A DNA stretch of 64,000 nt, taken from NCBI RefSeq assembly GCF_024586455.1, contig NW_026089624.1:25686069-25750068 (forward strand), written 5' to 3'. Source of the DNA: Bactrocera neohumeralis (taxonomy: Eukaryota; Arthropoda; Insecta; Diptera; Tephritidae). Below, one piece after another: positions 1-11,452 of the stretch. Both the position numbers and the translations under genes were made by a program. Position 1 is the first letter of the stretch, and each line of letters begins with the position of its first letter. Below the pieces are notes generated by a model. It was not told the DNA's origin and did not search any database. It saw only the letters and a list, made by a program, of their open reading frames with translations.

Positions 1-184
1 CTACATATAATAAAAGAATCGCAATATTATAAAAAAGTTAAATTATTACCTGGTTTCTTCGCTGCATTTTAATTGCGCAGATTTTTACATTCCAATATCA
101 CTGAGCAAAAAAAATGTCTACCCGAGCGTCTTCACAGTTGAAATAAATCACACAACTCACAACATTTTCATAAGCTTGGACGTA

Positions 185-1487
185 TGTTTGTTAAGATATA
201 ATTCAAAACTGGATTTGATTGACGGATTTGAATGTACAGGCTTCGAGAGAACAAATAAAATTGGTAAGCAGGTATGCGTTTTTATGCTGAAATCAATGTT
301 CTCTAATTGAAAATGCTTTTCTAATTTTGGGGTTAGTGTAGAGAAGCCTTATTTTAATTTTGAAGGGAAAAACATTTATGTTTTATTTCCCACATTTGAT
401 TAAGTCGTTACGGAATAAATTGCTGAAGTGTGACCAAAAAACGCCCGATGGCATTGTAAGTTTTAAAGTCATACAAGAGTTGTGGGAACGAGAGGAAAAC
501 TGCAATACCAAGATGTGCCCACAGTTGACTAGACAACACATATTTCCAAACTCATTTGAAAAAATGCGAGTTAAATTTGCAACGCAAGTGTTTAGCAAAA
601 CAGTTGAAGCTGCTATTAAAACTATTTGCGATACATAGGGTTTCAAGCAAAGTCCACAAGCGGTAGCTTTACCAACGCCTGAATTTATTTCAAAAATTGA
701 CACAATTTTTTACTGCACGAATAGTGGATCATTATACTCAGATAATTGTTATCGGTCTGCTATTCAACTCAACAAAGAACCACATAAATTTATTCAATTA
801 TTCTTATGCTACTTAGAGGGGGTTAAATTTGTCGTCGAAAAAAAGAGTATATTTTTTAGATGGAATGAAATTATCATTAAAATCTGCTCTTCTAATCGTC
901 GAAGAAGTATTAAAAGAAATTCAGACAAATTTTCCATTATATCAAAATCTTTAAACCAAGACAAATTAGAAAATATATTTGCTGTATTAAAACAAAAAGG
1001 CGGTAATAATACTCGTACCAACCCCTCTGTAGCTGAGTTGAATAATATTTTAGCCAGGTTATTGGCTTTCAAAATTATAAAAAATAGTTCATTTAGCAAC
1101 TGTGGAGAGACGCGGGATTCAATGGATCAGGTAATTACCAGCGTTTCTAACAATGAACCGGAGTTGCTTGTAAATGAGGAAGAAGATAACAGCCTGCTAT
1201 ATGATTTCGATTTTAACGACCAATTGCATGAGAATTACCTTTTGGAAGACTCATTTTGTAACCAGTCAGATATTAGTTTAGAGCTGGTACTCGTATCAAT
1301 TAGATATTTTATTGGATATGTGGCATACAAAATCTTTCCAAGGTTAAAATGGGAAAAATGTTGCGAGGAATTAAGGAAAAAAGATGAAGTTTTAACTGCT
1401 CCTTGTGAACTGTTCATTTTTCACAAAAACTATCAATCACTTACAGATTTCGGTAATCTCGTTACTCCATCGGAAGCCCTTAGCTAG
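185..1487 (+). pseudogene. P-element/THAP9-type transposase relic
   Basis: Three reading-frame pieces match the P/THAP9 transposase in order. Around 211-330 lies a DGFE...VFMLKSMF stretch ending in a TGA where the family has Trp. At 360-638 is the FPHLIKSLRN motif followed by the F-KMRV block. From 1038 to 1487 is the C-terminal part, preceded at about 950 by LNQDKLENIFAVLKQKGG, a family hallmark. A TAG at 636-638 and a frame change near 365 break the chain. The stretch 826-950 reads best in another frame (YFLDGMKLSL...), so at least two more indels are present. The N-terminal THAP finger is not visible and no terminal repeats were found. This is a dead copy. Domain order is seen in the translation; the family assignment is recognition. 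Confidence 0.8.
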
Positions 1488-2541
1488 TGTAAAACATGTC
1501 ATAATTTTTCAACAAATTTTTTAATTAGAGCCTGAGAAATTAGGCATAAAAGCTTTCATGTTAGAGTCATGCAAAAATTCTACTCCCGAATGGTTCAGTG
1601 GGGAGTGCTGTAACCATAGACTAGAAATTTTAGATTTTATGTTATTAATACTTTTAAGACAACACTGCATTTGGGCTGTGCAAAAAGGAAGTTCGAAACA
1701 AAGAAAATTAAAAATTATTGCTGGTCAATAGATGTTAATATTTTATTTTTTATTTAAAATTGAAACAATTAATTAATTTATATAAAATTTATAATAAACT
1801 ATATGTTTGTTTTCGTTTTTGTCCCAATGACTAAAAAATTATGATTATAACTATTAATACATATTTATGTATAAATTTATCACATACATATGTTCGTTTA
1901 TTTATATTCCCTCATATCCATCATTTTTATGATTTTTTTTTTGTTTTACGTGTAAAAATGTGAAAACTCTACATTCAGTATTTAAGTGATTTAAAAATAT
2001 GAAGTAGCAAGAAAATTTGAATTTTTTGCTAAGCAACGAAGAACCAAATCATCTCCACACATACAAGGGCAACATATCACACATATTGTCGTTTGTTTTT
2101 CTATCTACAAAATCAATGCTGTGTTCGACTTCGCGGCATCGCTCTATGCTTTTTTCATTTTAATTTTTATTTTATTTGACTGCCAAAATTGTGGGAAACG
2201 AAGCAAGGAAACGAGGAGTCATTCGGCTACAGTTATGGCTTCTGTACATTGAATTTTCTGTAAAGTTAACAGCGAAATGAGCAATTTTTTTGTGAACTTA
2301 ACAGCAAACTAACGGGTTGTACCAGTATGAGCCGCCATACAACGTGTACGTTGTACGAGATGCGCATTCTATATTACTTCATATTCTCTGTTACTAGTAC
2401 CTACCTAAAGAGTATCGTATTATTTGATTTTATAACTTCACAGTGAAATAATGTATCTCGAAACTATGAGATTTCCGTCATTTCTTCAAGGAGTAATTAT
2501 TGTTTTAGATAATATTTTCTATCGATTGGCCTAGGTTTCGA
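1488..2541. other. Non-coding AT-rich spacer
   Basis: No open frame of note and no recognised repeat family. It holds poly-T/poly-A stretches and a short palindrome (ACAACGT-GT-ACGTTGT) near 2339-2354. It may include untranslated ends of the flanking transposon relics, but no terminal repeat could be matched. Confidence 0.5.
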
Positions 2542-2840
2542 TTGAACTGTACACCAAAAAAATACATTTCATGTACTTTAGCCTCTCAGTGGACTCCACG
2601 CCTGACCTATCACATACGGATCTACCGGAGAAGAGACGTCAAACTACTCAGTTATCTAGAGGGTTGCAAAATAGATATTGCAAAGTGCAGAGGACAATCA
2701 TATGACAATGCTGCTAATATGTCAGGACGATACAAAGGGATGCAGCAAAAAATTTTAGAGCATAAAAAATACGCCGTATTTATACCATGCGCTGCACATA
2801 CTCTAAACTTGATTGCAGTAAATTTTTTTTCAATTGCGCA
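2542..2840 (+). pseudogene. hAT/ZMYM1-like (DUF4371-type) transposase fragment
   Basis: An uninterrupted frame contains CRGQSYDNAANMSG near 2686-2727 and PCAAHTLNLI near 2788-2817. Together these are the signature of the hAT-derived 'zinc finger MYM-type protein 1-like' proteins around the second catalytic Asp and the CxxH region. After the LNLI motif the frame runs into a hydrophobic poly-T-encoded tail unlike the family, so only about 80 residues of a protein of roughly 600-800 remain. No BED finger or C-terminal dimerisation motif is nearby. It is a truncated transposon scrap. Confidence 0.75.
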
Positions 2841-3026
2841 GTTGTTATACAATTTTTTTTTCGTCTTCTACTCATCGTTGGGCAGTTTTAGCCTCTTCAG
2901 ACCCGAGCATGGTCTAAACATGGTTTTAATGTTTTTTTTTGGTTTTTTGTAGTTATGGAGATATAAAAAAACACATGCTTTGAAAGATATAAAAATTTTT
3001 ATTTGTAAGTATGGAAAAAATCGGTT

Positions 3027-4954
3027 CCACATATGTGTACTTCAGGTCTCACTTATGTTATTTCGAGTTGAGATTTTTCATGGTGTGATAATCTTCAAAA
3101 CAATTATTTTTTAGAATACATAGGTAGATATTACATTTTACACAAATGGTGTGGCAGCGTGAAGAGCACTTCGGATGACGACAGTTTGAGGCGAAGTTAT
3201 TGTCTACGAATCTCGGCTGATGACCAACATTGTCCAGTCTGGTTTCGGTTTGTGGCTGTGGGATAATCTGGCGGCGTTTCTTTGCAGGAGGCTTATCATC
3301 ATAGTCGAATTCGTCGTCTGTAACATTCAAATGGGATCTTTTAGAGGCACTGGTGCTGGAACGAGAAGTGGAGAAGTCCGCCTGCATAGTTCATCAACGC
3401 TTTGGCCAGATTAAGTCTGTATGGGAGTAGTTCTAATTTGTCCTTGCTTTGGATGTCTTCTTCAGCACAGCAACGCATATACATAATCCAACAATTGACG
3501 GCAATTAGGTCAAGGAAATGACAGAAAATTCTAACCGTGCATTTATTTGTTCGAATACTACACCGATAGTAAGCAATTAGCCTATCGCATAAGTCAATCC
3601 CACCCATACAGGTGTTGTAATTTCTGATAGCTGCTGGCCGATCTACGTCAATTTTTCGCTTTTGTTTTTTACACCGATGTTTACAGGTATCTGCCGGAGT
3701 ACATCCTGTGCATGTCGACAGCATTGTTACAGGCCTTGTATCCATCCATTTGACAACACATACTCGTTCGTCACTTCTTACTTTTTCATCCCAATGTCCT
3801 CTTTGCAGAACCTTATCAGCCTTCAGTTTCTTTGTTACTGGTCCAATGCGATTTATCATCACAGTCCCAGTCAGAAAAATGCCATTATTTTTTTGTAGCA
3901 AAAGCTCGGCCAGTTTTAGACTAGTAAAAAACCTGTCGGTGTACAGGACACAGCTGTTTACAATTGTGCGACAATGTTTTTCTACCATGCCTGCTCCTAG
4001 TCCAAGACTTTTCACAATCTCTTGGGGTAGAGTATTTTTGCCAACATAAATCTCAAAATCCAACACCAGCCCATCTCGGGCCGCCAGTACAAAGTTCTTA
4101 AGACCAAGAGGATTTGGCTTAGAAGACACATATTGGCGAAATTCACATCGTCATGAAAATGGAATCATATGTTCGTCTATGGACATATGCTTAGACCGTG
4201 ACAACTCATGGCATCTCTTCAAAATGGGGTCTATTAGTGGTCTTATTTTCCATAGTTTGTCACCAGCATTTGGCTTATTTAGATCTACAATGTGTAGATA
4301 ATTTCGAAGCTCAAAAAATCTGTCTCGGTTCATTGTATCCGCAATAATAGGCACACGTAACTCTCTATTCCAATAAAGCTTACCTTGAGGATATTTGAGG
4401 TTGCCCATCATCAAGTGCACGCCTGCAAATTTAATCATTTCAATAGCGTTCGTGTTCAACGATTTTAAATCCCGCTTTTGTGCCGAATATAGGTTGCTCT
4501 GCTCTGCTACTAACTCCCAGAATTCTACGCCCAGATACTCAAAAAAGCAGTACAATATATTCATGTCTGAAGTACCCTCCGAAACAAGTACATCCTCCGA
4601 AATGTCTGGCCCACGAGGAGTCATTCCAGTAGTGCGCCACAACGCTGAACGCAGTGTATTCTGCGATTCCTCTCCTGAATTCGTCTCGTTCTGTACCAGT
4701 TCCACACTTGCATCTTCGCCATCCATTTCCATGATATCTGCACCCTCTTCGCCACCCATTTCCATGATAACTGCACCTTCTTCGCTGTCCGTTTCCACTA
4801 AATCTGGTGGTAGGTACTCATCATCGCTATCTCCAGAGAAGTCCAAGTCGCTATCATTCAATAAAGCCTCAATTTCTCGGTCGTCCATGTTGAAACTGAA
4901 AATCGGTCATATATTACACAAAACTAATGTTTAGTCCTGAGGTACACATATGTG
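3027..4954 (-). mobile_element. piggyBac-like element (internal part bounded by inverted repeats)
   Basis: A transposase on the minus strand lies between two inverted copies of a ~21-bp sequence: 3027-3048 and 4934-4954 (GTCCTGAGGTACACATATGT on the right, with one or two mismatches on the left). piggyBac elements carry subterminal inverted repeats besides short terminal ones, so these are best read as subterminal. I could not identify the outer TTAA-flanked termini, so the limits given are minimal. Confidence 0.6.
3058..4888 (-). pseudogene. piggyBac-like transposase, broken by one nonsense codon and one frameshift
   Basis: Starting at the ATG at 4888, an acidic N-terminus (about 100 residues rich in D/E) leads into the DDD catalytic core. 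SIDEHMIPF (first Asp region) ends at a TGA at 4151-4153. The same frame resumes with RCEFRQYVSSKPNPLG, so a single GGA-to-TGA change explains the stop. Downstream are YTDRFFTS (second Asp) and MGGIDLCDRL (third Asp). Near 3341-3387 the frame shifts into a basic linker and a Cys-rich C-terminus (about 3060-3180, several C-x(2-4)-C pairs plus His), the cross-brace zinc finger that piggyBac uses to bind DNA. Total length of about 600 residues is normal for the family. All three Asp motifs survive, so the copy is fairly young but inactive as written. Confidence 0.88.
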
Positions 4955-5229
4955 CAACACAGAAAATAAGGAAAAGTTACGCGGGTAGAATTAAGTAAAA
5001 TATAAAACCCACCTTTTTACACGATAATCCAACACTTCAACTGTAGTATCCACTTTGCATTACCAAAAAAAAGTGAACGATTGATTCTTTATTGATTTTC
5101 AAAGTTACTGACTAGGCGTCTCTTGCAAAAATTCTCAACTGTCATATTCAAATTAGATAAATAGTGATAAATAGTGGAAACTTTGATAGCTTTAGAAGAA
5201 TTTGTAGTACAAACCTTTACCATAAGATG

Positions 5230-5868
5230 TCAGCCGTATTAGTTTTGCGGGGATACCAAATTCAGACATCGCGGCATAAAGGCAGCTCCTTTTCGTGCTG
5301 TCGAAAGCAGCTTTGAAATCGACGAAGAGGTGGTGTGTGTCGATTCTCCTTTCACGGGTCTTTTCCAAGACTTGGAGCATGGTGAATATCTGGTCGGTTG
5401 TTGATTTTCCAGGTCTAAAGCCACACTGATAAGGTCCAATCAGTTTGTTGACGGTGGGCTTTAATCTTTCACACAATACGCTCGATAGAACCTTATATGC
5501 GATGTTGAGGAGGCTAATCCCACGGTATTTGGCGCAGATTGTGGGGTCCCCCTTTTTATGGATTGGGCATAGCACACTTAAATTCCAATCGTTGGGCATG
5601 CTTTCGTCCGACCATATTTTACAAAGAAGCTGATGCATGCTCCCTAGTAGTTCTTCGCCGCCGTGTTTGAATAGCTCGCCCGGCAGTCCGTCGGCCCCTG
5701 CCGCTTTGTTGTTCTTGAGGCGGGCAATTGCTATTCGAACTTCTTCATGGTCGGGTAATGGAACGTCTGCTCCTTCGTCATCGATTGGGGAATCGGGTTC
5801 TCCTTCTCCTGGTGTTGTGCGTTCACTGCCATTCAACAGGCTGGAGAAGTATTCCATCCATAATTTAA
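5230..5868 (-). pseudogene. RTE-type reverse transcriptase fragment
   Basis: About 210 codons are nearly identical to the RT of the intact RTE copy at 47.3-50.5 kb, matching that copy's 48297-48915. The frame is open and contains NNKAAGADGLPGELFKHGG, YRGISLLNIAYKVLS, GFRPGKSTTDQIF and FVDFKAAFD. It has neither the 5' endonuclease nor the YADD motif or 3' tail, and both ends are abrupt: it starts mid-codon context at the hAT C-terminus (5865-5870) and diverges after LIRL near 5236. A doubly truncated internal fragment is unusual for target-primed retrotransposition, which normally keeps the 3' end, so a later deletion or a recombination capture is likely. Confidence 0.88.
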
Positions 5869-7376
5869 CTATCCTCAGTCCTGTCAGTCACTGGAGGATG
5901 CAATGGACTCCCTGTCACTGAACATTCTTCTTCATTATTGTTATTTTCAGCATAGTTATTAATTTTGTTTTTACAAATATCTATTTGATCGGTTGAAAAA
6001 TTATTTGTTATAAACCTTGCAAGGAATGTTGCAATCATTAATTCGTTTTTCATTACATTCTGGAAAGGATTGTTAATTGAATCAAGCAAGTTTTTCATTA
6101 AAAAATCCAGTTCATCATGTTCCTCACATTCAGTGTGAAGTATATTCTGCAACATACGTACCAATAGAGTGACCATAGATATGGAGGCTAAACCAGAGAA
6201 CATAAAACATGTTTTATGTTCTCTGGCTAAACCAAGTGAAAGCTCTAGCGAAGCTTCATAAAAGGGTTGCAAAATTGAAACCAGTTTGCTTATACGTTTC
6301 CACTCATATCCAGTCGGAACGTCTGTCGAGTTTTTCTCTGTCGCATATAAAACTAATGCGCTCTTTTGCTCTAACAGTCTCTCTAACATTAGATACATAC
6401 TGTTCCAACTTGTGTTTTGGAACGCTACACATTTCTTGATACTGATTAAGATGTCGATAAGCTTGTTCACTTCTTTTAAAGTGTCCGACGATCTTACGAC
6501 ACTTTTTAATAATGTGGTCAATTTCTTCGTTTTTTAGCGCGCAATCATGCAAAACAAGTTGTAGAGTATGCGCTACACAACCAAACCATTTCAAATCACC
6601 TATGCAGCAGACATATTACGCGCATTATCTGTTACAACCAGATGCACTTTATTTCCTATTTTGAAATTATTTATCGTTTCAGCCAGCTTTTCAGCTATGT
6701 AGTTTCTAGTATGGTCGTCTTCTAAGACTTTGGCGCCTAGTATAACTTTTATACGTTCAGGTCCATAAATCATATGTGCAGTCAGGCTCAACAACGAACA
6801 GCTTTTAGAAGAATTGGTCCAAATATCTGTGGTTATGCTGATCCATTTCGCTTTTTCTAAGAGAGCAACAACCTTTTTTAAAACTTTTTCGAAAGTGTCC
6901 GGCATCAGTGATATTCTGAAAAAGTTTTCACTTTCAAGTTGGAATTTCGCCGGCATAGTTGGAATCCAAAATTAAGCCTTTGAAATGCTGCACCATCCAC
7001 TATGCTATAGGGAAGCATATCAACAATAATGAGATCCATTATAGTATTATCTATTTGAAGTGCCAACGGGTGATCATATGGCCACAAATTTGTGCGTTCG
7101 ATTGCTTCTGGCATGGTAATTTGAAATTTGTCGCTAATAATATTAATTTCGCTTTCGTTTGCCTTTCTTTTCTGTGGAATGCTTAAACTGGCTATCTCCG
7201 TCGACTTTATAAATATATTCCACTTTTCCGGGTGCATTTTCTTCAAATGATTTTTAATATTATTTGTTGTTTGCCTTTTTTTATCCTCGTGCCCAAGCGA
7301 CAATTCTTTTTTGCAAACATTGCAGATGGCAGTTTTTTTCTTGCGAACAAAATGATCTCAAATCTTAGACATCTTA
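5865..7376 (-). pseudogene. hAT transposase, ZBED-type, multiply frameshifted
   Basis: The protein starts at an ATG at 7374-7376 (MSKI, then a TGA where the BED domain has Trp, then DHF). A BED zinc finger follows with CNVC and HLKKMH at about 7205-7330. The order continues with the family's hydrophobic core: KWISITTDIWTN and VVTDNARNM (6600-6956), then FGCVAHTLQL (near 6580, the CxxH region), then NTSWNSMYLMLERL (near 6400). It ends at 5865 in an Asn/Glu-rich stretch without the hAT C-terminal dimerisation domain. Frame changes occur near 6950, 6600 and 6450, so the copy is inactive. Similar proteins are annotated as zinc finger BED domain-containing protein 1/4-like. The order of motifs is seen; the family name is recognition. 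Confidence 0.87.
6193..6226. repeat. 34-bp perfect palindrome inside the hAT transposase
   Basis: The sequence from CCAGAGAACATAAAAC to its exact reverse complement is centred at 6209/6210, flanked on both sides by GGCTAAACCA-like words. It keeps the reading frame open. Confidence 0.9.
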
Positions 7377-7861
7377 ATCTAAATGCTTAAAGAAAAATAG
7401 AAGTATTATAAGTAAATGGTTTTTATTTTAACACCTTACCAACGCGTTTGTTTGTTCCAATCTGCGAACAGCTGATACAGTAGACGCTCGGAAATTAGAA
7501 CCACATTTCAGAAATTAATTAAAAACTCAGTTTTTGGTTTGTTTTTGGTTTCTTTAATACCGATATAACAATATCGTTACGGTAGTTCTAATTTCCGAAA
7601 TGTTCTGTTTGGATCAATTTTTAAAAGTTTGATTTACTTGGAGAAATTCATTGCATTTTTAATTTAACGGTTTTTTTTTAAATAATAAAACTAAGAGTTA
7701 AGCCACTTCCAAAAACTATATAAAAACATTTTTTTTATTTCTTTTCTTATTTTTTTTTTAAAACATAACAATTCAGTTCATTACATAACAATTATTAAAA
7801 AAAAAACAACTAAAAATTTCAGAAATTAATTAAAAACTCAGGATAAGGGCTCAGTTCAAAA

Positions 7862-8428
7862 TTAATTTTTGTTTGACATATAATCAGTAATATTTGTTTG
7901 TTTATTTGGTTTCTTTAATACCGATATAACAATATCGTTACGGAGGGCCAAAAGATTGGTCATGTGCTTACTGGAAGACAATTCACTCTTGTTGCACCAA
8001 TTTATTAAATTGTTAACGCTTTCAATAGCTATAACATTTGAAATAACTGGTGTGTCATCAACAACATCGTCTTCACTGCTATCAGAAAACTCATCATCGC
8101 TACTTAGGTCATCACCAGTTCGGTCTTCAAACTCATCTTCATTCCATTTCTCGATGTCAGCAATACACATGAAACTGTTTGGATCAATTTCTGCTAAAAG
8201 AGTTTGATTTACTTGGAGAGATTCATTGCAGTCCTCATTTTTGTTAAGCAACTCTGCTAGTGGCACATCATCATCGCTGTCGTATTGGTCAGAGTCCCAA
8301 TTTAGCAACTTTGACCAAGAATTCCTCTTCACTTTTGGAGTTATCTCATCCCAAGCTTGTTTCAGAAATATTATTGCCTTTCGGATGGAATGGGATTTCA
8401 ACAGACTATTCAGTGCACCACCTTCAGC
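7862..8428 (-). pseudogene. Tigger transposase C-terminal part
   Basis: An open frame from the LINE junction (AEGGALNSLLKSHSIRKAI) to a stop at 7862 contains FLKQAWDEIT...SWSKLL, the helix that follows the last catalytic Asp in Tigger/jerky-type transposases. An acidic tail rich in D/S/E follows and ends in NITDYMSNKN. Relative to the upstream piece (13000-14105), some 60-80 residues including the third catalytic Asp region (LQPxDQG) are absent at the LINE junction. The LINE insertion therefore coincided with, or was followed by, a target deletion. Confidence 0.78.
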
Positions 8429-8552
8429 TATTATTTATTTATTTATTTAGTAAAGTCTATGAACAATGATTCTTACAGACTAATGAAAAACTAGGATGCA
8501 TATTAGAATTCTAAAATAATAAAATTACAATAAAAAGAGTAGATAACTTAAA

Positions 8553-11447
8553 CTAAAAAACAGAATTGAGGGTATTAATGAAGGATACCCTAGAGTGAGA
8601 AAAGTCAAGTAGAACTTTCTCGGAGATCGAGTTAAACTCCCGCATAGCCCTCTTGAGGGGAGCATATTCAGCAAAATTAGTACTTTCCTTTTTGTAATAA
8701 AATGGCGAAATGGATCTGAGACAATGCTGGGGAGTATTGAAGTTGAGTTTCCCTAATAAGTAGGGACAGTCAATTTCCCCGTTAATTACATTGTAGACAA
8801 ATGAAAGTGAGAGAAGGGACCTTCGATTTTCCAGCGATTTAAGATGTAAAAGCAATAAACGCGATGTATACGATGGTATTGGGTCAACAAACTTTAAGGA
8901 GCGGAGAGCATATTTAAGAAAGATCTTTTGAACACGCTCGATCCTGTTAATTGACGATATGCAATATGGTCTCCAAATAAACACTGCATACTCCAAGATG
9001 GAACGCACAAAACATGTGTACAGTAATTTTAATGTGTAAGGGTCGGAAAAATTTGTAGAATTTCGACGGACAAAGCCAAGTACAGAAAAAGATTTTGAAG
9101 TGATATAGTTGATGTGATTACTGAAAGAAAATCTGTTGTCAAAGATTACCCCAAGATCTTTGATTTCAGTAACGCATTTTAGGACGCAATTAGAAATACT
9201 GTAGCTAGAAGATAATATGTTGCGTCCCCTACCATAGGAGATCTGTGAGCATTTATCTACATTCAGAAAAAGTTTCGATTTCAGGCACCAATTATGAAAA
9301 GTATCAATATCACATTGAAGTTTGAGTACATCTTGTGTGTTATTGATTAATGCAAAAAATTTTAAGTCATCTGCATATAACAGAAAGTTGGCGAAAGAGA
9401 AGCAACAGGAGATGTCATTGATAAACAGCACAAAGAGAAGTGGACCCAAGACGCTTCCTTGTGGGACTCCCGAAGACGCAGTGAATGAATCAGATGACAC
9501 TCCATCAACAGTGACTACGCATCGTCTGTTTTGCAAATATGATTTAATCCACATCAAGAAGGCCGAGTGAAATCCTAGTGATGATAATTTTTTAATTAGA
9601 ATATTATGTGATACCTTATCAAAGGCTTTAGAGAAATCTGTGTAGACACAATCTACTTGAAATCCAGCGGAGAATGCAGACATACAATAATCACTAAAAA
9701 CTGCTAAGTTTGACACAGTGGAGCGCCCAGGGACAAACCCATGCTGATTGACATTAATTATTGATTTTACTGCAAAATATAATTTATTTTTAACAGAACA
9801 CTCAAAAATTTTCGAAATAGTAGAGAGTTTAGAAATAGGCCTGTAATTGCAGACATCATCCTTTCTACCACCTTTATGAATAGGGGTAATGCATGTCAAT
9901 TTCCAGTCAGAAATGAAATCCCCGGTGGCGAGAGACTTATTGAAGATAAGCATGAGAGGATATAATAAGGCAGTGCAATTTTTTATAAATACGGGCGGAA
10001 GCCCGTCCAAATCCAATTTGGAGGAGGACTTAATGTCACAAATAGCCTTAGCAATATCGTCCTGTGAAAGACACAGTGAGCCAAAATTTATGGATGGGAA
10101 GTTATCAGCTGAAAAAGTGGAACTAGTACCAGGATCATCTTGGACATAGTTCGATTTGAAAAATTCAGCGAACAAATTGGAGATTTCGACCGGAGTGCAT
10201 GCCGACTTATCACCCCAGCGTAAAGCAGAGGGAATGGCCGAACACGCTCTTTTAGATTTTACAAAGTTCCAAAAGAACTTAGGGTTTGACTTAATTGTAG
10301 ACTCCGTATTATTAATAAACCTTTTATAGAGGAACTTATCCAATTCATTAAACAGTTTTGTGTAGTGCTGATATTGAACAAAGGAAACATGAGATTTAGT
10401 TGAAGAGAATTTTCTAAAATATTTATTTCTAAGATTTTTTAGACGTTTAAGGTCCTTAGTGCACCAAGGCAACTTATATGGTTGTATGTGTTTGAGCGGG
10501 ATATTATAATGACAGAATTCCTGGATTGATTTCTTAAAAATGGAGAAACTATTAGCTGTATCAAGTCCCGATAGTAAATCATCCCATTTTATTTCAAAGA
10601 GCTGATTGTTGAGCCGTTCAAAGTCGCAAAATGCAAAATTAAAACCAAGCCCATCAATTGGTTTGACAGGGGCGAAAAGATAAGTATCCACCTCAAACGC
10701 TAGCGGTGAATGATGGATGGTGGCTGGAGTAATTGGAGAGAATCCATCAAGAATCCTAAATTTTAAATTATCACTAAGAAAGACTAGGTCAAGAAATCGA
10801 TCGAGACTATTTGAATATGAGTTGATTTGAATCAGATTGAGACCAAGCAAGCTATCAATGAGAAATAACTCCTGAGAAGACGAAAAATTTGAAGGAATAA
10901 GAGCAGGACTATAGGAACAACCAGACCAGACGATATTGCTTAGATTAAAGTCACCCAAAACACAAATATTATTCTCTTTCACCTTGTTTAATACCAGCGA
11001 GGAAATATTATTTGCGTGCAACTTGTACAACTCTAGCGGACTATTAGGAGGGATGTATGAGACTGCAATGAACAGAGCATCATCGACACAGATACATAGT
11101 TGGTCCAGGATAGAATCTTCATTCTCAAGCATAATTAAGCGAGGACGATATTTGCGATGAACTGCTAAGAGAACTCCACCCCCTCTTAGACAGCCAGTTT
11201 TTTCGTGATCTCTGTCCTTGCGGAAGACATAATAGAGATTTGAGTCAAAGTATTCGCTATCGAAATAACTAGAATTCAGCCAAGTCTCAACAATAACGAT
11301 AATATCGAAATCCAAACGTGACGAAAAATTGCGAATAATATTTGATTTACACCTAATACCCGATAAATTTTGGTAGTAGACCTTAAGACAGGAGCAAGTT
11401 GAGGAAGGTGCAGAAAACGTATGAGTAGAATTGCGATTAACAGCCGC
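8553..11447 (-). CDS. LINE ORF2: AP endonuclease and reverse transcriptase
   Basis: The longest open frame in the window, about 965 codons counting upstream in-frame sequence to 11447. The APE-type endonuclease spans roughly the first 250 residues: KVYYQNLSG near the start, VETWLNSS and LGDFNLSN. The RT follows with NYRPISKLSTISKIFE, HGFVPGRSTVSNL, TDFSKAFDKVSH, GVPQGSVLGPLLF and YADDLKFF (catalytic, near 9370). The C-terminus is a thumb region without RNase H, which fits the CR1/jockey group. No in-frame ATG lies before the endonuclease; the frame overlaps the end of ORF1 in the -1 frame by about 40 nt, so ORF2 is probably expressed by re-initiation or frameshifting (inference). There is no internal stop, so this is a recently active copy. 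Confidence 0.88.
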   Translation of the reverse strand, partial: AAVNRNSTHTFSAPSSTCSCLKVYYQNLSGIRCKSNIIRNFSSRLDFDIIVIVETWLNSSYFDSEYFDSNLYYVFRKDRDHEKTGCLRGGGVLLAVHRKYRPRLIMLENEDSILDQLCICVDDALFIAVSYIPPNSPLELYKLHANNISSLVLNKVKENNICVLGDFNLSNIVWSGCSYSPALIPSNFSSSQELFLIDSLLGLNLIQINSYSNSLDRFLDLVFLSDNLKFRILDGFSPITPATIHHSPLAFEVDTYLFAPVKPIDGLGFNFAFCDFERLNNQLFEIKWDDLLSGLDTANSFSIFKKSIQEFCHYNIPLKHIQPYKLPWCTKDLKRLKNLRNKYFRKFSSTKSHVSFVQYQHYTKLFNELDKFLYKRFINNTESTIKSNPKFFWNFVKSKRACSAIPSALRWGDKSACTPVEISNLFAEFFKSNYVQDDPGTSSTFSADNFPSINFGSLCLSQDDIAKAICDIKSSSKLDLDGLPPVFIKNCTALLYPLMLIFNKSLATGDFISDWKLTCITPIHKGGRKDDVCNYRPISKLSTISKIFECSVKNKLYFAVKSIINVNQHGFVPGRSTVSNLAVFSDYCMSAFSAGFQVDCVYTDFSKAFDKVSHNILIKKLSSLGFHSAFLMWIKSYLQNRRCVVTVDGVSSDSFTASSGVPQGSVLGPLLFVLFINDISCCFSFANFLLYADDLKFFALINNTQDVLKLQCDIDTFHNWCLKSKLFLNVDKCSQISYGRGRNILSSSYSISNCVLKCVTEIKDLGVIFDNRFSFSNHINYITSKSFSVLGFVRRNSTNFSDPYTLKLLYTCFVRSILEYAVFIWRPYCISSINRIERVQKIFLKYALRSLKFVDPIPSYTSRLLLLHLKSLENRRSLLSLSFVYNVINGEIDCPYLLGKLNFNTPQHCLRSISPFYYKKESTNFAEYAPLKRAMREFNSISEKVLLDFSHSRVSFINTLNSVF

Positions 11448-11452
11448 GTCAA

